Translations under genes and position numbers: made by a program | DNA from: Papilionanthe hookeriana x Papilionanthe teres | Lineage: Eukaryota > Streptophyta > Magnoliopsida > Asparagales > Orchidaceae | Reading direction: 5' to 3' | Length of the DNA: 64,000 nucleotides | NCBI GenBank assembly: GCA_022702705.1 | Contig: CM040434.1 | Span: 22,486,001-22,550,000 of the forward strand | The notes under the pieces: model-generated | What the model was told of the DNA's origin: nothing | The model's database searches: none | The model's input: the letters and a program-made list of their open reading frames with translations, nothing else | Part shown: positions 46,919 through 58,400 of the stretch, in pieces | Position numbering within the stretch: the first letter of the stretch is position 1 | How the letters are laid out: every line of letters begins with the position of its first letter

Positions 46919-48367
46919 TGATATGTAGAAAAGCATGCTTAACTTCCTTTATTTTTAACATATTTTTATGGATGAAAATGCACTTTAAAGTAAGTTATTA
47001 TTATGTTTTTCCTGTAGGTAGAAATGGCATGAAAATTTGAATGAAATGGAGAAGAACTGGAGTGAAAGAGAGGTGAAAAGGAGCTAAAGGCTAAATTGGA
47101 GAACTAGATCCTAGGCCCAACCTTTAGCCATCAAGGTGCTTCTCCGAGCACCTTGGGACCAACCCTGTGGCACCTAGTCACCAACTTCCACCTATGTAGA
47201 TGGAGAATTTGGCTCCTAGGTGCCAACCCTCTGGAGCCTAGGTATCATAACTACCTGGGAAAATACTAGAAGTTTTCTTCACACGAATAAAAGAGTAATG
47301 TTGGACATATATTAACATATTTGGAGAAGAAAAGACAGAACAAGGCTACGTCTTTGCAGAAATCTTTAATGAAACCATCAGGAGTTCTTAGGGTAGTAAC
47401 TTGTATTTTCTTTGATTATTGTATTGAGATATTTATTGACGAGGATTGAGAGTTGGATAGGAGAGGAGCTAATAATCCTTGCAGCAAGGATTGGGAGATC
47501 CTTTGGGGAGACATTCACATCATTTTATAAAGGGAAAACACTAAGTATTGTGTTTAGTTTGTATTGTACTTTTCTATAATCATAATTTTAGTGGATTTTA
47601 TTTATTTTTAAAAACTTTTTATGGTTTTTATTCCATGCATTATGAATAGTTCTTCTTGCCTTTCTCTTATGATGAATAAGTAGGTTGTGTAGGAATAGTT
47701 GAATGTTTTAGATTTGGTTTTTCATTCTTAATGTGATGAATGTTCATCCATGCTTAAATTATTTTTCATTATGTTGGCTAAGTGATTAGTTAATACATGT
47801 TGTGATCCATAATGACTTGGGAGAGCTATGGAGAAATGATTAGTGTTTTCACATTGAACTAGTGGGTGAAGGAAAAGTAGTCCATAGGGCAATGTAAATA
47901 GATAAGGAAATAATCTTTGATAGGTTCAAATTAGGGTTTATGGAATTAAAACTAGTTTAACCAAACTTTATTATGCACTCAAGAGAAGGTAAAGAAAATA
48001 ATTGCTCCTATTTGTCACTAACCACATTTGCAATTCAAAATATTATGTTCTTGCACACCACTTAGATCATTGCAAGTGCGGGTAGCTTTATAACTTCATT
48101 TCCACCAAATTAAATATATTTAGCAAAATTTCTTTAGGAGTAACCCAGTAAGAATAGTGGTAATTTTGTAAGACTAGTAATCATAAAAAAATAACTTTAT
48201 TTCCAGGCTAAGCAGTAAACATGGTAAGCTTGAAGTTTTCTTATGTTGAACTACCTTACTCACTGTGGGATCGATATTCCAAACTCAAAAATCTGATATT
48301 ACTGATACGACACGTATACTTGCATGAAGCCTCAGAGAGAAACTGCACCTTAACCAGCAGAGTATCA
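46919..48367 (+). repeat. 3' LTR of element E
   Basis: TGATATGTAG...GAGTATCA, 1449 bp, homologous to 37975-39227. It contains TTGCACTTTAAAG-like atgcactttaaag (46977), a cctgtag acceptor-like motif, the paired palindromic words (gcacc at 47148 and 47170; cctagg at 47215 and 47237) and the R/U5 end with GGGATCGATATTCC (48268). Confidence 0.92.
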
Positions 48368-48372
48368 CTTAT
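48368..48372. other. Target-site duplication, right (CTTAT)
   Basis: Matches 37970-37974 and closes element E. Confidence 0.9.
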
Positions 48373-48821
48373 CTAACAAGTATGTAATTGAAAAATCTTG
48401 GCCTTAAAGCTACCTAATTAAATTTTAAGGTGATTTTCTCAATATGAAATATATCAAAGTTAATTCCTTATAAAAGAGCATCATTAATGATTGAGATTAA
48501 TTTATTAATCTAACATATTTGTATTAAAGAAGACCGCCTCATCTATCTAATCAATTATCTTTAGTTAGGATCATTGTAGATTTGTTGATAGTGCCTACCT
48601 TTTTGACAGGATTACCTCGATCCATTAGTCGATACTCGTCAAGGGAGGAGCGCATGTATGGCTAGTGCACCTCGATCAACTTACCAATTTATTATCCATA
48701 AGTATCTAGATCAACTAGCTGGTATGGCTAATTTAAATCTTTTTCTTTGAAAATTTATCTCAATAACTAAGGGAGGACAAGGTCTACTTCCAACAAGGTG
48801 TACTGAGTTTTAGTAGCGCAA
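48373..48821. other. Spacer between element E and LTR G
   Basis: There is no gene that I recognise. This is the continuation of the DNA into which E inserted, next to the 5' end of long LTR C. A somewhat GC-richer stretch at about 48595-48700 (ACCTCGATCC...ACCTCGATCA) contains a short direct repeat but no reading frame. Confidence 0.4.
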
Positions 48822-50588
48822 TGATACACCTAAAATATATAGCATTTATGTACACATTTTTGTACCTATTTTTGAGGACATTGAGCTTTAATGGAAAGTA
48901 TTTATGTGTTTTTCTTTCAGGTAAAATAAAATGGATGGGTATGGTGAAAGGAGTGAAAAAGGATCAAATTTGGAGATAAAATGAAGAGGTGTGAAAAAGA
49001 ACTGTCGAGCTAAAGCACCCAGGTCTAGCGCTTAAGAGCCAGCAGACAGAAAAGGCCGCCCCTAAGCACTGAAGACCTTACGCTTAAGCGCCTAGGAGTT
49101 ATTTTGGATTATTCAAAGAATTTTGCATGAATTTTGAAGGGGTCTTTGAAACAAATCTTGGTGAAAACGTGAATTATGGTTAATGGCACAAAACTACAAT
49201 GAAATGGATCTTAAAAAGAGGTAACTTTTCGAAGGTTCATTGAATGTTGTCACATATTAAAGAGACGCCAAAGCACCTTTTGGAAAATTTTGAAAAGGAC
49301 TTGAATTGAAGAAAAGAGAGGAAAGTGAGTGAAATTTGAGGATATTTTAGAGAAAAGAAAGTAAGGAGTTGTACAATTTCAAGTTAGGGTTTCTTCTCGA
49401 TTATCTCATTCCTAGTGAAGAAGAAGGTAGTTAGATAGTTATAAGTAATTATCCAATATTTTGTTAGTAAAATTGAGAGATTTTAACCCTCTAGGTTTGG
49501 GCGCCTAGGCCTAGAGGGGATTGTAAGAGAAAGCAAAACATTCAAAGGAATTTCAAGTGTTTGGTGGAGAGAAATTTGTGATAAGTTTTTATCTTTGTGA
49601 CTACATTTGGTTTTAATTTAGACTTTTTGTGTTTTAACATGATTGCTACTTTTAATCTTAATTGTTGTTGTTTTTTCTCCATGAATTCTAAGTAATACTC
49701 TTTATCTTTTTTCTTAACATGATAAGTAATTAAGTGTTGGAAGAAAGTTGTGTGAAGTAAAGATCTTTAATGTTTGAATAAGTTATTATTATTCAAAACT
49801 TGTACTTTGTTTATTTTTTTATTTAGCCAATTAAACTCTTAATATTTGTTTTGAGAAAATGTATGATCCATGATTGTATTGTCTCAATTAAATTTTGGTA
49901 AGAATCACATGAGATTGTATGAATGAGAACATAACTCATATGGTTGAGAGCAAATAAATAGGGAGAGAAAATTTCATGGGTGTAGATTTAGAGAACTTTA
50001 GGGTGACAGACTAAAGACCTCAATTCAGTCTATTGTTTTAGGTCTTGACGTAAGAAGTTAGCCTCCAGCTTGAGGGAGGGAACTCTAGAGTGAGAGCTGG
50101 TATCTTCCTTTACTAACCCGTCTTCAAGACTCTTCAAACTTTAGATTTAACAATGTTCATTAGAGCGTCTCTAGTAAGAGTAAAGAATATTATTGCTCCA
50201 CTTTTGCACAACACAATTTATATACTTCGACAATAGAATTCCTATACTTGTTACTGATTCATGATATGGAAAAAGGTATTTCAGTTATATTACTTTCATC
50301 TTACAAAATTCTCTTTAAACTTAGTTATTTACTTTATTTTTAATTATCAAAATTATAAAAAAGAATAAAACTTTTGTTCCTAAAATCGTATCTATAGTAT
50401 AAATAAGAATCTATTTCAAAGTAGAGTTTGTTATCTAATTTCTTCTTAAAAGTTTGGATTTCTCCCCGTGGGATCGATATTTCAGGGCTTAATCAGAATG
50501 TTCTATATTACTTGATAACGATATGTGTACTTACGTAGAATCCTTATAATTTAATATAACGGTTTCATTCTTTCTTGCCTTGGAATTA
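48822..50588 (+). repeat. Athila-type LTR G
   Basis: It starts TGATACACC and ends before AGTTTC + TGGCACTGTTG (50595), a decayed PBS. It carries the conserved U3 block (ttgagctttaatggaaagtattt, 48885-48910) with a tttctttcag acceptor-like motif. Paired GCTTAAGCG-type palindromes have centres at 49011, 49033, 49063 and 49085 (steps 22, 30, 22). The GGGATCGATATT...ACTTGATAACGATATG end is at 50470-50525. The terminal CA has become TA. It belongs to a different family from LTR F, which follows at 50855. Confidence 0.78.
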
Positions 50589-50854
50589 AGTTTCTGGCAC
50601 TGTTGTAAAGAAAGAAATTTAAATAATGAGAACTGAAATTATAATGACATACATATAAAAGTATATAAAATAATTTAGGATGAAGTTTTTTGCACAGTTG
50701 ATGGGGAAGTAAATTTTGAAGGAATTTTTAGGAAAACAAATTTTTATTTTGACAAAGCCTTATTTAAACTTTTAGATTTATTACAAGAATATAGCAGTGT
50801 TGTCCTATATATGTTCTTGTTTCTGTGATTTTATTTTATTTTGTAGTAATGTAT
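50589..50854 (+). other. Residual internal leader of element G
   Basis: The stretch begins with the PBS-like TGGCACTGTTG (50595-50605), then holds about 240 bp of non-coding leader before LTR F starts. Element G is therefore truncated, with F inserted into or next to its leader. A TTTTGTAGTAATGTAT sequence precedes LTR F. Confidence 0.5.
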
Positions 50855-52506
50855 TGATGCACCATAAATATATACTCTTTTAGCTATACGTTTTTACCTT
50901 TTTTTGGTGATATTGCACTTTAAAGGAAGGTATTTTTCATGATTTGTTACATGTATGATGATTATGGGTGATTGGAGCGAAAAGATGCAAAAAGGAACGA
51001 ATTTGGAGCAAAATGGAGCAAAATGTAGCAATTTGGAGGAAAACAGCTCTGGCGCCACCGGCGCTAAAGTGGGCGCTGCCGGCGCCCTATTCCAAAGAAT
51101 CCAGAATTAATTGGCACGATCGGGCGCCGCCGGCGCCCTATGTCGGTTCACTTCGAATTCAAAAGTTTTGGCAAATTTTTGAAGAGGTGCTTAAAGAAAC
51201 TCTTGGGAAATTCGTTCCTAACATTAAATTAAGTGTCCAAGACGAAAACAGAGAGGAGGAAGAGAAGAGAATTGCTGTAGAGAGTGTGAGGAAAGTGTGA
51301 GAGAGAGTTAGGGTTTGTGATTTTAATAGAGATTCTTCTCTAAGGAGGGGAGAAGAAGAGTAAAGTGAGAGATTTCTTCTTCATCTTTGTTCCAAGGAGA
51401 GAATCAACTGTTGCAAGGAAGCGAAAAGGAATCAAGGGGACTTTGAAGGAATTTGCTTGGGGAAGAGAAAGAGATAAGTTTTATTTACTATTGTAGTTTC
51501 TATGACTCTTCTTTTATATATAAAACCCATGTGTTTTTATATCTTCTCCATGGTTAGTGAGTAGTCTCCCTTGCCTTTCTTCTTGCATGAAGTAATTATG
51601 ATGTGGTGATGTGGAAATAATGTGCCCTTTAAGTGTTATTAAAGTTGTGATGTTTCTTTAATTTGGAACTTAATTTACTTTTCAATCCAGCCAATTGAAT
51701 TGTAAAAACATGCTGAGGAACATTAATTCCAAAAGAATTGAATGTTCTACAACAAGAATGAAGAAAGCATTTAATGTTCGTGATTGAATTGTGTAGTTCA
51801 TGGGGATTAAGTCCAAATAAATAGGGAAATGAATTTTGATGGACTTCAAATTGGAGGTTTCATGGTGACAGAATGGGATCCCCAATTTGGTCTTAAGATT
51901 GGTAACTAAAGCCTATGGTTAGCCTTCGGGTGAAGGGTGAGTGGGAGCTCCGAAGTGAGAGTCGGTATCCTCCCAGCCTAGCCTTAGATTTAGTAAATTA
52001 CTGAAGATATGACAATGTTCTTTACCTGCTTGGAAGAGGGGGTACTCTTTTAAAGGTAAAGAAGCAAATATGCTCCTATTTGGCACAACACAAATAATTA
52101 CCATTCTTCATCATCCACACATAGTAGTCTTTATGCAGAAAGAAAGACACTTTTCATATCGAAGTAACTTATAAATCACATAATTTAGTGTGTTTGTTAG
52201 TTAATATAGTTTAGTAATTAGAAGTAATTGTATAATTAGAAGTAATTGTAGTAGCTTTATTATACTTTGCATTAACTAGTGGTAGTACACTTAAGTAATT
52301 GTTACATTGGGTATTGGATTTTAGTGTTATATTATTTTATTTAAAGAGTTCACCTCCCTGTGGGATCGATAAACAGGACTCCATTAGATCCCTGTATTAC
52401 TTGATACGATAAGTATACTTGCATTGAATTTGTGACTTTACTAAATCATTCTAAATATATAAATTCGACTTCATAAATTCTTGCTTATTATATAAAGTCG
52501 CGGTCA
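50855..52506 (+). repeat. 5' LTR of element F
   Basis: It starts TGATGCACCATAAATATA, close to LTR G. It has TTGCACTTTAAAGGAAGGTA (50912-50933) and paired GGCGCC-type palindromes (51051-51137). A palindromic ttttatatataaaa lies at 51514-51527. The GGGATCGATAAACAGGACTCC...TTGATACGATAAGTATACTTGC end is at 52361-52425, and the LTR closes at CGGTCA (52506). That end matches the inner LTR end of element 1. Confidence 0.82.
51045..51145 (+). promoter_or_regulatory. LTR F palindrome array
   Basis: Words of the form GGCGCCgCCGGCGCC start at 51051, 51072 and 51123, with steps of 21 and 51 bp. LTR2, whose palindrome sequence is different, has steps of 21 and 52 bp at the comparable place. The array lies about 195 bp inside the LTR, as in G and E. 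The alanine/proline-rich reading frame across it (50968-51300) is a by-product. Confidence 0.75.
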
Positions 52507-52520
52507 TGTATACATAGTTT

Positions 52521-54040
52521 AGGTTTTGAAGGACTAGTGTCCTATGATTTTGAATTAGAAAGAACTATTAAAAAATTAAAAAAATTAAAAATATAAAAAA
52601 ATTTAAATTTTTCGAGAAATGGCAATCACTAAAATAATCAAAATGATGAAATTCAACAAGAATTTAGTTCTTTAAGAGATTATGCAAACCCTACAGTAGA
52701 TGAACTTCATTATAGTATTCAAAATCCTGTTGTAACAGCTAAGTCATTCGAACTTAAACCTGCTATTATTCAAATGGTATCAAATAATCAATTTCAGAGA
52801 GAACCAACTGAAGATCTAAATTCACATCTTGGCAATTTTCTAGAACTGTGTGTAATATTTAAATATGATGGTAATTTGGATGATGCTATTCGACTTAGTA
52901 TTTGTCCATTCTCACTGAGGGATAAAGCTAAGATATGGTTAAATTTGTTAGCACACGGATCTATCAGAACTTAGGGTGATTTAGCACAGAAATTTCTTGT
53001 TAAATTTTTGTCACCATCAAAAATTATAAAGATTAGAAATGATGTTACATCTTTTTATCACATTGAACGGGAATCTATTTATGAAGCGTGGGAATTATTT
53101 AGAGAACACTTGAGAAAGTGTCCACGCCATGTTGTACCAGAGTGGTTAATAATTCAAACATTTTACAATAGATTAGTTGGATCTGAGATCTAATATCGAT
53201 GCTGCTGCCATTTCATGACCCATATGCTTTAATTGATGAGGTGGCTACTAATAGTTTTCAATGGTCTTCTGAGAGGGTAAACCCTAAGAAATTAGCCAAT
53301 ATTCATGAATCTGATGCTTTTGCAATGTTAGCAAATTAAGATGCTACAGTTTCAGGGAAGTTAGACCAATTTGGAATGAACTTTTCTCAACCAATTTCAA
53401 TGATTGAGAGAATTCATTAGGCCAAATGGTAGATTCTCAATCATCATTAGAAACTTTGAATGTTATATATAATAAGCCAAATAACCCATATTCAAATTAT
53501 TATAACCCAGGTTTGAAAAACCATCCTAACATTAACTGGAATAATAATAATTTGGGTGGTAATAATCAGTAATGGGGGAACAACCAAGGTAGTAATAATT
53601 ATAGACCTATTTATTCTTCAGTTTTTAACAGTAATCCACAATTCAAAGAAAAGAAGTTCTATATAGAAGAAGTGGTGTTACAAATAGGAAATCAGTTACA
53701 AACTCAAGGAGCTGCAATTAGAAATATTTGAATTAATTGTGCCTCGTAGAAAATTCATTATGTAATAGACCCCAAGGAGCACTTCCTAGTAATACAGAAG
53801 TAAATCCATATGTCCAGAATTAAGAGCAAGAAAAAGTTGCTCAACTTAGAAGTGGAAGAGAGTTGGAAGGTAGAGTTTAAAAAAGATTGAAGTAGAGAGA
53901 GAGGAAACTAAAGAGTCTAAAGAGGATACACTGAAAGGTTTATAGAGACCTATTTCTCCACTAAAAATTGACTTGGAAAAACCACCACCTCCATTTCCTT
54001 AGAGACTTCGTCAACAAAAGTTGGATAAACAATTCCAAAA
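52521..54040 (+). pseudogene. gag of element F
   Basis: The start (GPKEL-like, LVSYDFELERTI) is near 52530. The frame 52774-52974 covers MVSNNQFQREPTEDLNSHLGNFLELC to FSLRDKAKIWLNLLAHGSIRT. The frame 53008-53193 covers NDVTSF, ESIYEAWELFREHLRKCPRH and EWLIIQTFYNRLVGS. The Asn-rich half and LRSGRELEG follow up to about 53880. No PBS precedes it, so the leader has been deleted. Confidence 0.85.
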
Positions 54041-54600
54041 CTTTTGGAAATCTTTAAACAGCTTTTGATTAATATTCCATTTACTGAAGCCCTAGTACAA
54101 ATGCTAATCTACATGAAGTTTATGAAGGATATTATTAACAGAAAAAGGAAGTTTGAAGATAATGAGACTATTGAACTTAGTGAGGAGTGCAGTGCTATAA
54201 TTCAGAAAAGGCTTTCTAAAAAGCTCAAAGATCATGGTAGCTTCACAATTCCATGTGCAATAGGAGATAGATTTTATTAAAATCCTTTATGTGATTTAAG
54301 TGCAATCATTAACTTTATGTCATTATCAATGTTCAAAAAACTGGGATTAGGAGAAATATCCCCTTCTACTGTAACTTTGTAGTTAGCTGATCGTTTCATG
54401 TTTTAGTATATGATTTAGTAAAAGTGGATTGATTTATGTTTCTTGTCAATTTCATTGTGCTTGATATGGAGGAAGATAAATAGATACTTATCATTTTTGG
54501 GAGACCTTTCCTATCCATGAGAAGAACAATGATAGATGTGCAGAAAGAGAAATTATTTTTGTGCGTCAATGTTCAAACTATTTCTTTTAATATTACAAAA
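54041..54600 (+). pseudogene. gag-protease boundary and protease of element F
   Basis: The frame 54044-54280 carries LINIPFTEALVQMLIYMKFMKDI and ECSAIIQKRLSKKLKDHGSFTIPCAIGDRFY. The retropepsin active site is then read as CDLSAIINFMSLSMF (54290), so DLGAS has become DLSAI, which removes function. FIVLDMEEDK and FGRPFLSMRRTMIDV remnants follow. Confidence 0.85.
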
Positions 54601-54699
54601 TCAATGAAGTGTCCTGCAAAATGTAAAGATGATGAATGTTTTAGGATGGATGTAATAAGATATCTGAGTTAATGATATTTCAAAGCAACTTATGAAAAT

Positions 54700-55720
54700 A
54701 AATCTGAAATGAAAGAGTTGGAACACGTGCAAGAAGAGGAATTAAAGCAATCTGATGATTTTCATAAGGAAGAATTAAATTATGTTCAAGGAAGTTTTGA
54801 AGTTTTGGATATGATAGAAAAAGATAAATCTGTTTGTCCATCGATTGAAAAACTTTTTGAACTTGAAATAAATTTACTCTCTAAACATTTAAAATATGTC
54901 TTTTAAGGTGATTCATCAACATTAACAGTTATAATTTCCTCAATTTAACTTTAGAAGAGGAAGAGAGTTTAATAAAAAACTTTGAAGAGATATAAGAAAG
55001 CCTTTGGATGGACAATTGCTAATATTAAAGGAATCAGTCCTTTATTTTGTATGCATAGAATTCTTATGGAAGAAAACTACAAACCTAGGGCTGATCCTCA
55101 AAGGAGATTGAATCTTGTTACAAAAGAATTTTAAAGTGGTTAGATGCTGGAATTATATGTCTTATTTCAGATAGTGCACGGGTTAGTCCAATTCACTGTG
55201 TTCCTAAAAAGGGATGACTGACTGTGAATATTAATGAACATAACGAGTTAATACTAAAAGGACAAGTCACTGGTTAGCGAATATGCATTAATTATAGAAA
55301 ATTAAATCTCGTCACTAGGAAAGATCATTTTTCACTACCCTTTCTATATCAAATGTTGTATAGACTAGTTGGGCACTAAAACTTTTGATTTTTGGATGGA
55401 TATACTGGTTATCACCAAATTCAAATAGCTCTTGAAGATCAAGAGAAGAAAATGTTTGTCAGTCTTTATAGTACATTTTCTTTTAAAAATGCTCATTGGT
55501 TTATGTAATGCCCCTGCTACAATTTAAAGATGTATGATGGCTATTTTTTGTGATCTAATTGAAAAAGGAATTGAATTTTTTATGAATAGTTTTTTATGTT
55601 TGGGACATCATTTGAATCATGTTTATAAAATTTATCAAGGGTCCTTAAGTGCTGTGAAGAAACAATTTTAGTCTTTAATTGGTAAAAATGCCAATTTATG
55701 GTAGCAGGATGAATTGTTTT
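54700..55720 (+). pseudogene. Linker and reverse transcriptase of element F
   Basis: The frame 54709-54906 is the acidic protease-RT linker. RT pieces follow: AFGWTIANIKGISPLFCMHRIL (about 55005-55060), WLDAGIICLISDSARVSPIHCVPKKG, FWMDGYTGYHQIQIALEDQEK and GLCNAPAT. The catalytic motif is FMNSFLCLG (about 55575), where both catalytic aspartates of FMDD are replaced (N and S). Confidence 0.85.
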
Positions 55721-55929
55721 AGGCTATCACATATTCGAAAATGGTATGGAAGTTGATCCTAAAAAAATTCAAGTGATCGCTAATTTACCTCACCCAACAA
55801 ATGTGAGGGAAATTAGGGAGTTTTTTTTGGACATGATGGATTTTATAAGCGATATATTAAAGACTTCTCAAAAATTGCTAAGCCTTTATGACATTTACTT
55901 GAAAAAGATGTAATTTTTAATTTTGATCT

Positions 55930-56350
55930 GGAGTGCCTAAAGCCTTTCGAGCTACCTCACTAATTATGGTTTCACCATTTTGAGAAAACCCTATTGATGT
56001 GTGATGCAAGTGATTATGTTATTGGCGTTGTTTTGGGACAAAAACATGAAAAGATTTTCAAAGTAATTTACTATGCTAGTAGAACTCTTAATGTAGCTCA
56101 AATTAATTTTATAACAACTAAGAAAGAGTTATTAGCAATAGTGTGTGCTTTTGCTAAATTCAGATCATATTTAATTGGAATAAAATGTGTTGTGCATACA
56201 GATCATTGTGCTATTAAATATTTAATCAAAAAGAAGGATGCAAAAAAATACTGATAAGATGGATTCCTCTTATTCAATAATTTAAGTTTGAAATAGTAGA
56301 TAGGAAGGGAGCTAATAATCAAATTATTGATCATCTCTCCGGGCTTGAAT
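55930..56350 (+). pseudogene. RNase H of element F
   Basis: The 86-residue frame 55994-56254 retains MCDASDYVIGVVLGQ (Asp), TTKKELLAIVCAFAKFRSYL (Glu), HTDHCAIKYLIKKKDA (Asp), and then LRWIPLIQ-FKFEIVDRKGANNQIIDHLSGLE in other frames. It is the best-preserved domain of this copy. Confidence 0.88.
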
Positions 56351-56559
56351 CAGAAAAACCACTCTGCCTTGAAAAAGAAATTAATAAACATTTTCCAGAT
56401 GAAAAATTGTTCAAAATTGATGAGTGGTGTGTTCCATGGTATGTCGCCATTGTGAATTTCATTGTTAGCGGTAATATACCATATGGTCTGACATACCAAA
56501 AAAAGAGGAAATTTATATCTGAAGCTAAGACTTATTTTTGGGATTAACCATTTTTATAT

Positions 56560-57262
56560 AAACAAGGAGATGATCTAATTATTCAAAGATGTGTGCCTTT
56601 ACAGGAAACTTATGAAATTATTAAAAAAATGTCATGATTCTAATTTTGGGGAAAATTTTGGTGTTACTAAAACAAAATACAAAATTTTACAATCTGTATT
56701 TTATTGGCCTATAATCTTTAAAGATGGTAATGCTTATATCAAAACTTGTGATTGATGTCAACGTGTAGGCAATATTTCTAGAAGAAATGAGATCCCCTCA
56801 ATTTTGTGTTGGAAGTTGAGATATTTGATATTTGGGGATTCCATTTCATGAGACCATTTATACCATCCATTGGAAATTTATATTTATTGTTTGCAGTAGG
56901 CTATGTATCCAAATGGATATATGCTTTTGTTTTACCTCAATGTGATGCTCTTAGTGTTACAAAGTTTTAAATAATAAACATATTTTATAGAATTGGGATG
57001 TCGAAAGTGATCATAACTGACGTGGAAAGTAATTTTAGAAATGAAATAATGAAGAAATTGGTAAATAAAGATCATATCAACCATCGAATTACTACTATTT
57101 ATCATCCTCAGACAAGTGATTTAGCTGAATTATCTAATCATGAAATTAAAAGAATTTTGGAAAAATGTGTGAATCAAATAAAAAAAGATTAGTCAATTAA
57201 ACTTAATGAAGTTTTGTGGGCTTATAAGATTGCATATAGAACTCTAATAGGAATGTCCCCAT
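56560..57262 (+). pseudogene. Integrase of element F, truncated
   Basis: KKCHDSNFGENFG...FYWPIIFKD is the N-terminal zinc finger (the second His is lost). CQRVGNISRRNE, IWGFHFMRPF (the first Asp has become His), a YGMPKVIITDGG-like block (SKVIITDVESNFRNE, 56998) and SNHEIKRILEKCVNQIKKD follow. Similarity ends at GMSPC, where E reads MSPYRLIFGK. Confidence 0.88.
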
Positions 57263-57264
57263 GT

Positions 57265-57437
57265 ATGGATTCCTAGTCGTTAGTATAGAAGGAATAGCGG
57301 AAATGATCACAAAAATTGAGGCCAACGTGTCTTCAATTGAAGCAAAACTAAATGAGACTAATGCACACTTGGAGCATATCAGATGGAAACTAAAAATGCA
57401 ACTCTGTCATACAAATTATATAGAAGAAGCATATTGA
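57265..57437 (+). pseudogene. Unidentified coiled-coil-like coding fragment
   Basis: An open frame of about 50 codons reads through to a stop that overlaps the LTR D start. It contains EMITKIEANVSSIEAKLN and ETNAHLEHIRWKL, with heptad-like spacing of hydrophobic residues. The codon usage looks coding. I do not recognise the family. It could be a gag N-terminal piece of the element that owns LTR D, or host sequence. It lies between truncated element F and LTR D. Confidence 0.4.
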
Positions 57438-57594
57438 CCTCACTTTTGTGAGGATTATTTACAAAATATATTAGAGGGGAAGTCTACCAAAATTAATTCC
57501 CTAACTTTTAATGATGGTCACTAAATCCTAACATCTTGGGTGATTCCCTATAAAACATTTTTAACATAAATTTTGATGACATCTTAACATGATC

Positions 57595-58400
57595 AAATCA
57601 GTAATGACAAATACTGACCTGATTAACTATTGACCCAATAAGTCAATTTTTGACCTAAAAAGTCAACTTCGATCAAAATGGTCAATCTTAACCCAATGAC
57701 CAACCCAATTGAACCAATAGGTCAACTTTTGACCTAAAAAGTCAACTTTGGTTAAAATGGTCAATCCTAACCTAATGACAAACCACATTCACTCAAATGG
57801 TTAATTTTTTACCCAAGACGTCAAAATTAACCAAAATCATCTACCCGGCACTTAAAGACCACCATATTCACCTCATTGGTCACCTTTGACCAAAAAGTCA
57901 ATTTTGGTCAAAATGATCAAACCATGATCTAAAGCTTATTGCATTGACCTTCTTGATCATTCTTTGATATAAATAAGTCAAATTTGATCATAACAATCCA
58001 TGCATAATACAAAGACAATCACTCTTGCCCCATTGGTCAACTATTGACCTAAAAGGGTAAAATTGGTCAAAATGGCTAAATTATGCCTTCCCTGGCCACA
58101 AAATTGACTTCAATGATAGACATTGACATGATCAACTTGATATTAATCAAAATAACCAGAATTTAATCCAAAAGTCACCACATTGACCCTTGGATTAACT
58201 AAAACCCTAAAATTGGTCAATATGACCCAATAAAGCTTTTAATGACAAAACCCTTGGACTTTATGACTTATGAAACCATGACAAGGTTAAAAAAGTCTAA
58301 ATAGGTCACCCTGGGCCAAAATTGACCAACTTAGGTTAAGCTGGGTCAATACTGATTAACCCTAGTCAACACTCATCAAATTGGATCAAAACACTCAATT
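57595..58400 (+). promoter_or_regulatory. Dense TTGACC/GGTCAA (W-box-like) region in LTR D U3
   Basis: Dozens of TTGAC and GTCAA words occur, many arranged as GGTCAA(n)TTGACC near-palindromes, for example ggtcaacttttgacc at 57719. TTGAC(C/T) is the core bound by plant WRKY factors. No transcription factor binding can be shown from sequence, and part of the density reflects local repetition. Confidence 0.45.

Larger units (their letters stand above)
37975..48367 (+). mobile_element. Complete but decayed Athila-type element E
   Basis: The order is 5' LTR 37975-39227, PBS 39233-39250, gag remnants, protease, RT, RNase H, integrase, pol-end motif (44749-44759), an internal palindrome/promoter-like block (45451-45525), a G-rich polypurine-like tract (46028-46041) and 3' LTR 46919-48367. 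Flanking CTTAT copies prove the ends. The pol and gag reading frames carry many stops and frameshifts, and RT has lost catalytic residues, so the copy is old. The stretch 41541-42040 is the protease-RT linker with no intact frame. The post-pol ORF seen in element 1 is absent. Confidence 0.92.
50855..57264 (+). mobile_element. Athila-type element F (5' LTR, gag, pol; 3' truncated)
   Basis: Reading rightward it has 5' LTR 50855-52506, a gag start without a visible PBS, protease, RT, RNase H, and integrase up to the MSP(Y) motif at 57262, where homology ends abruptly. No pol end, post-pol region or 3' LTR follows; an unrelated coiled-coil-like fragment and long LTR D come next. Reading frames are broken in many places. 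Catalytic RT residues are lost, so the copy is old. Confidence 0.85.

Noticed and set aside
50968..51300. 110-codon frame with Ala/Pro-rich start and Glu/Arg-rich end
   Set aside because: It lies wholly in the LTR F promoter region. The Ala/Pro part is the GGCGCC palindromes, and no homologous frame is kept in the other LTRs.
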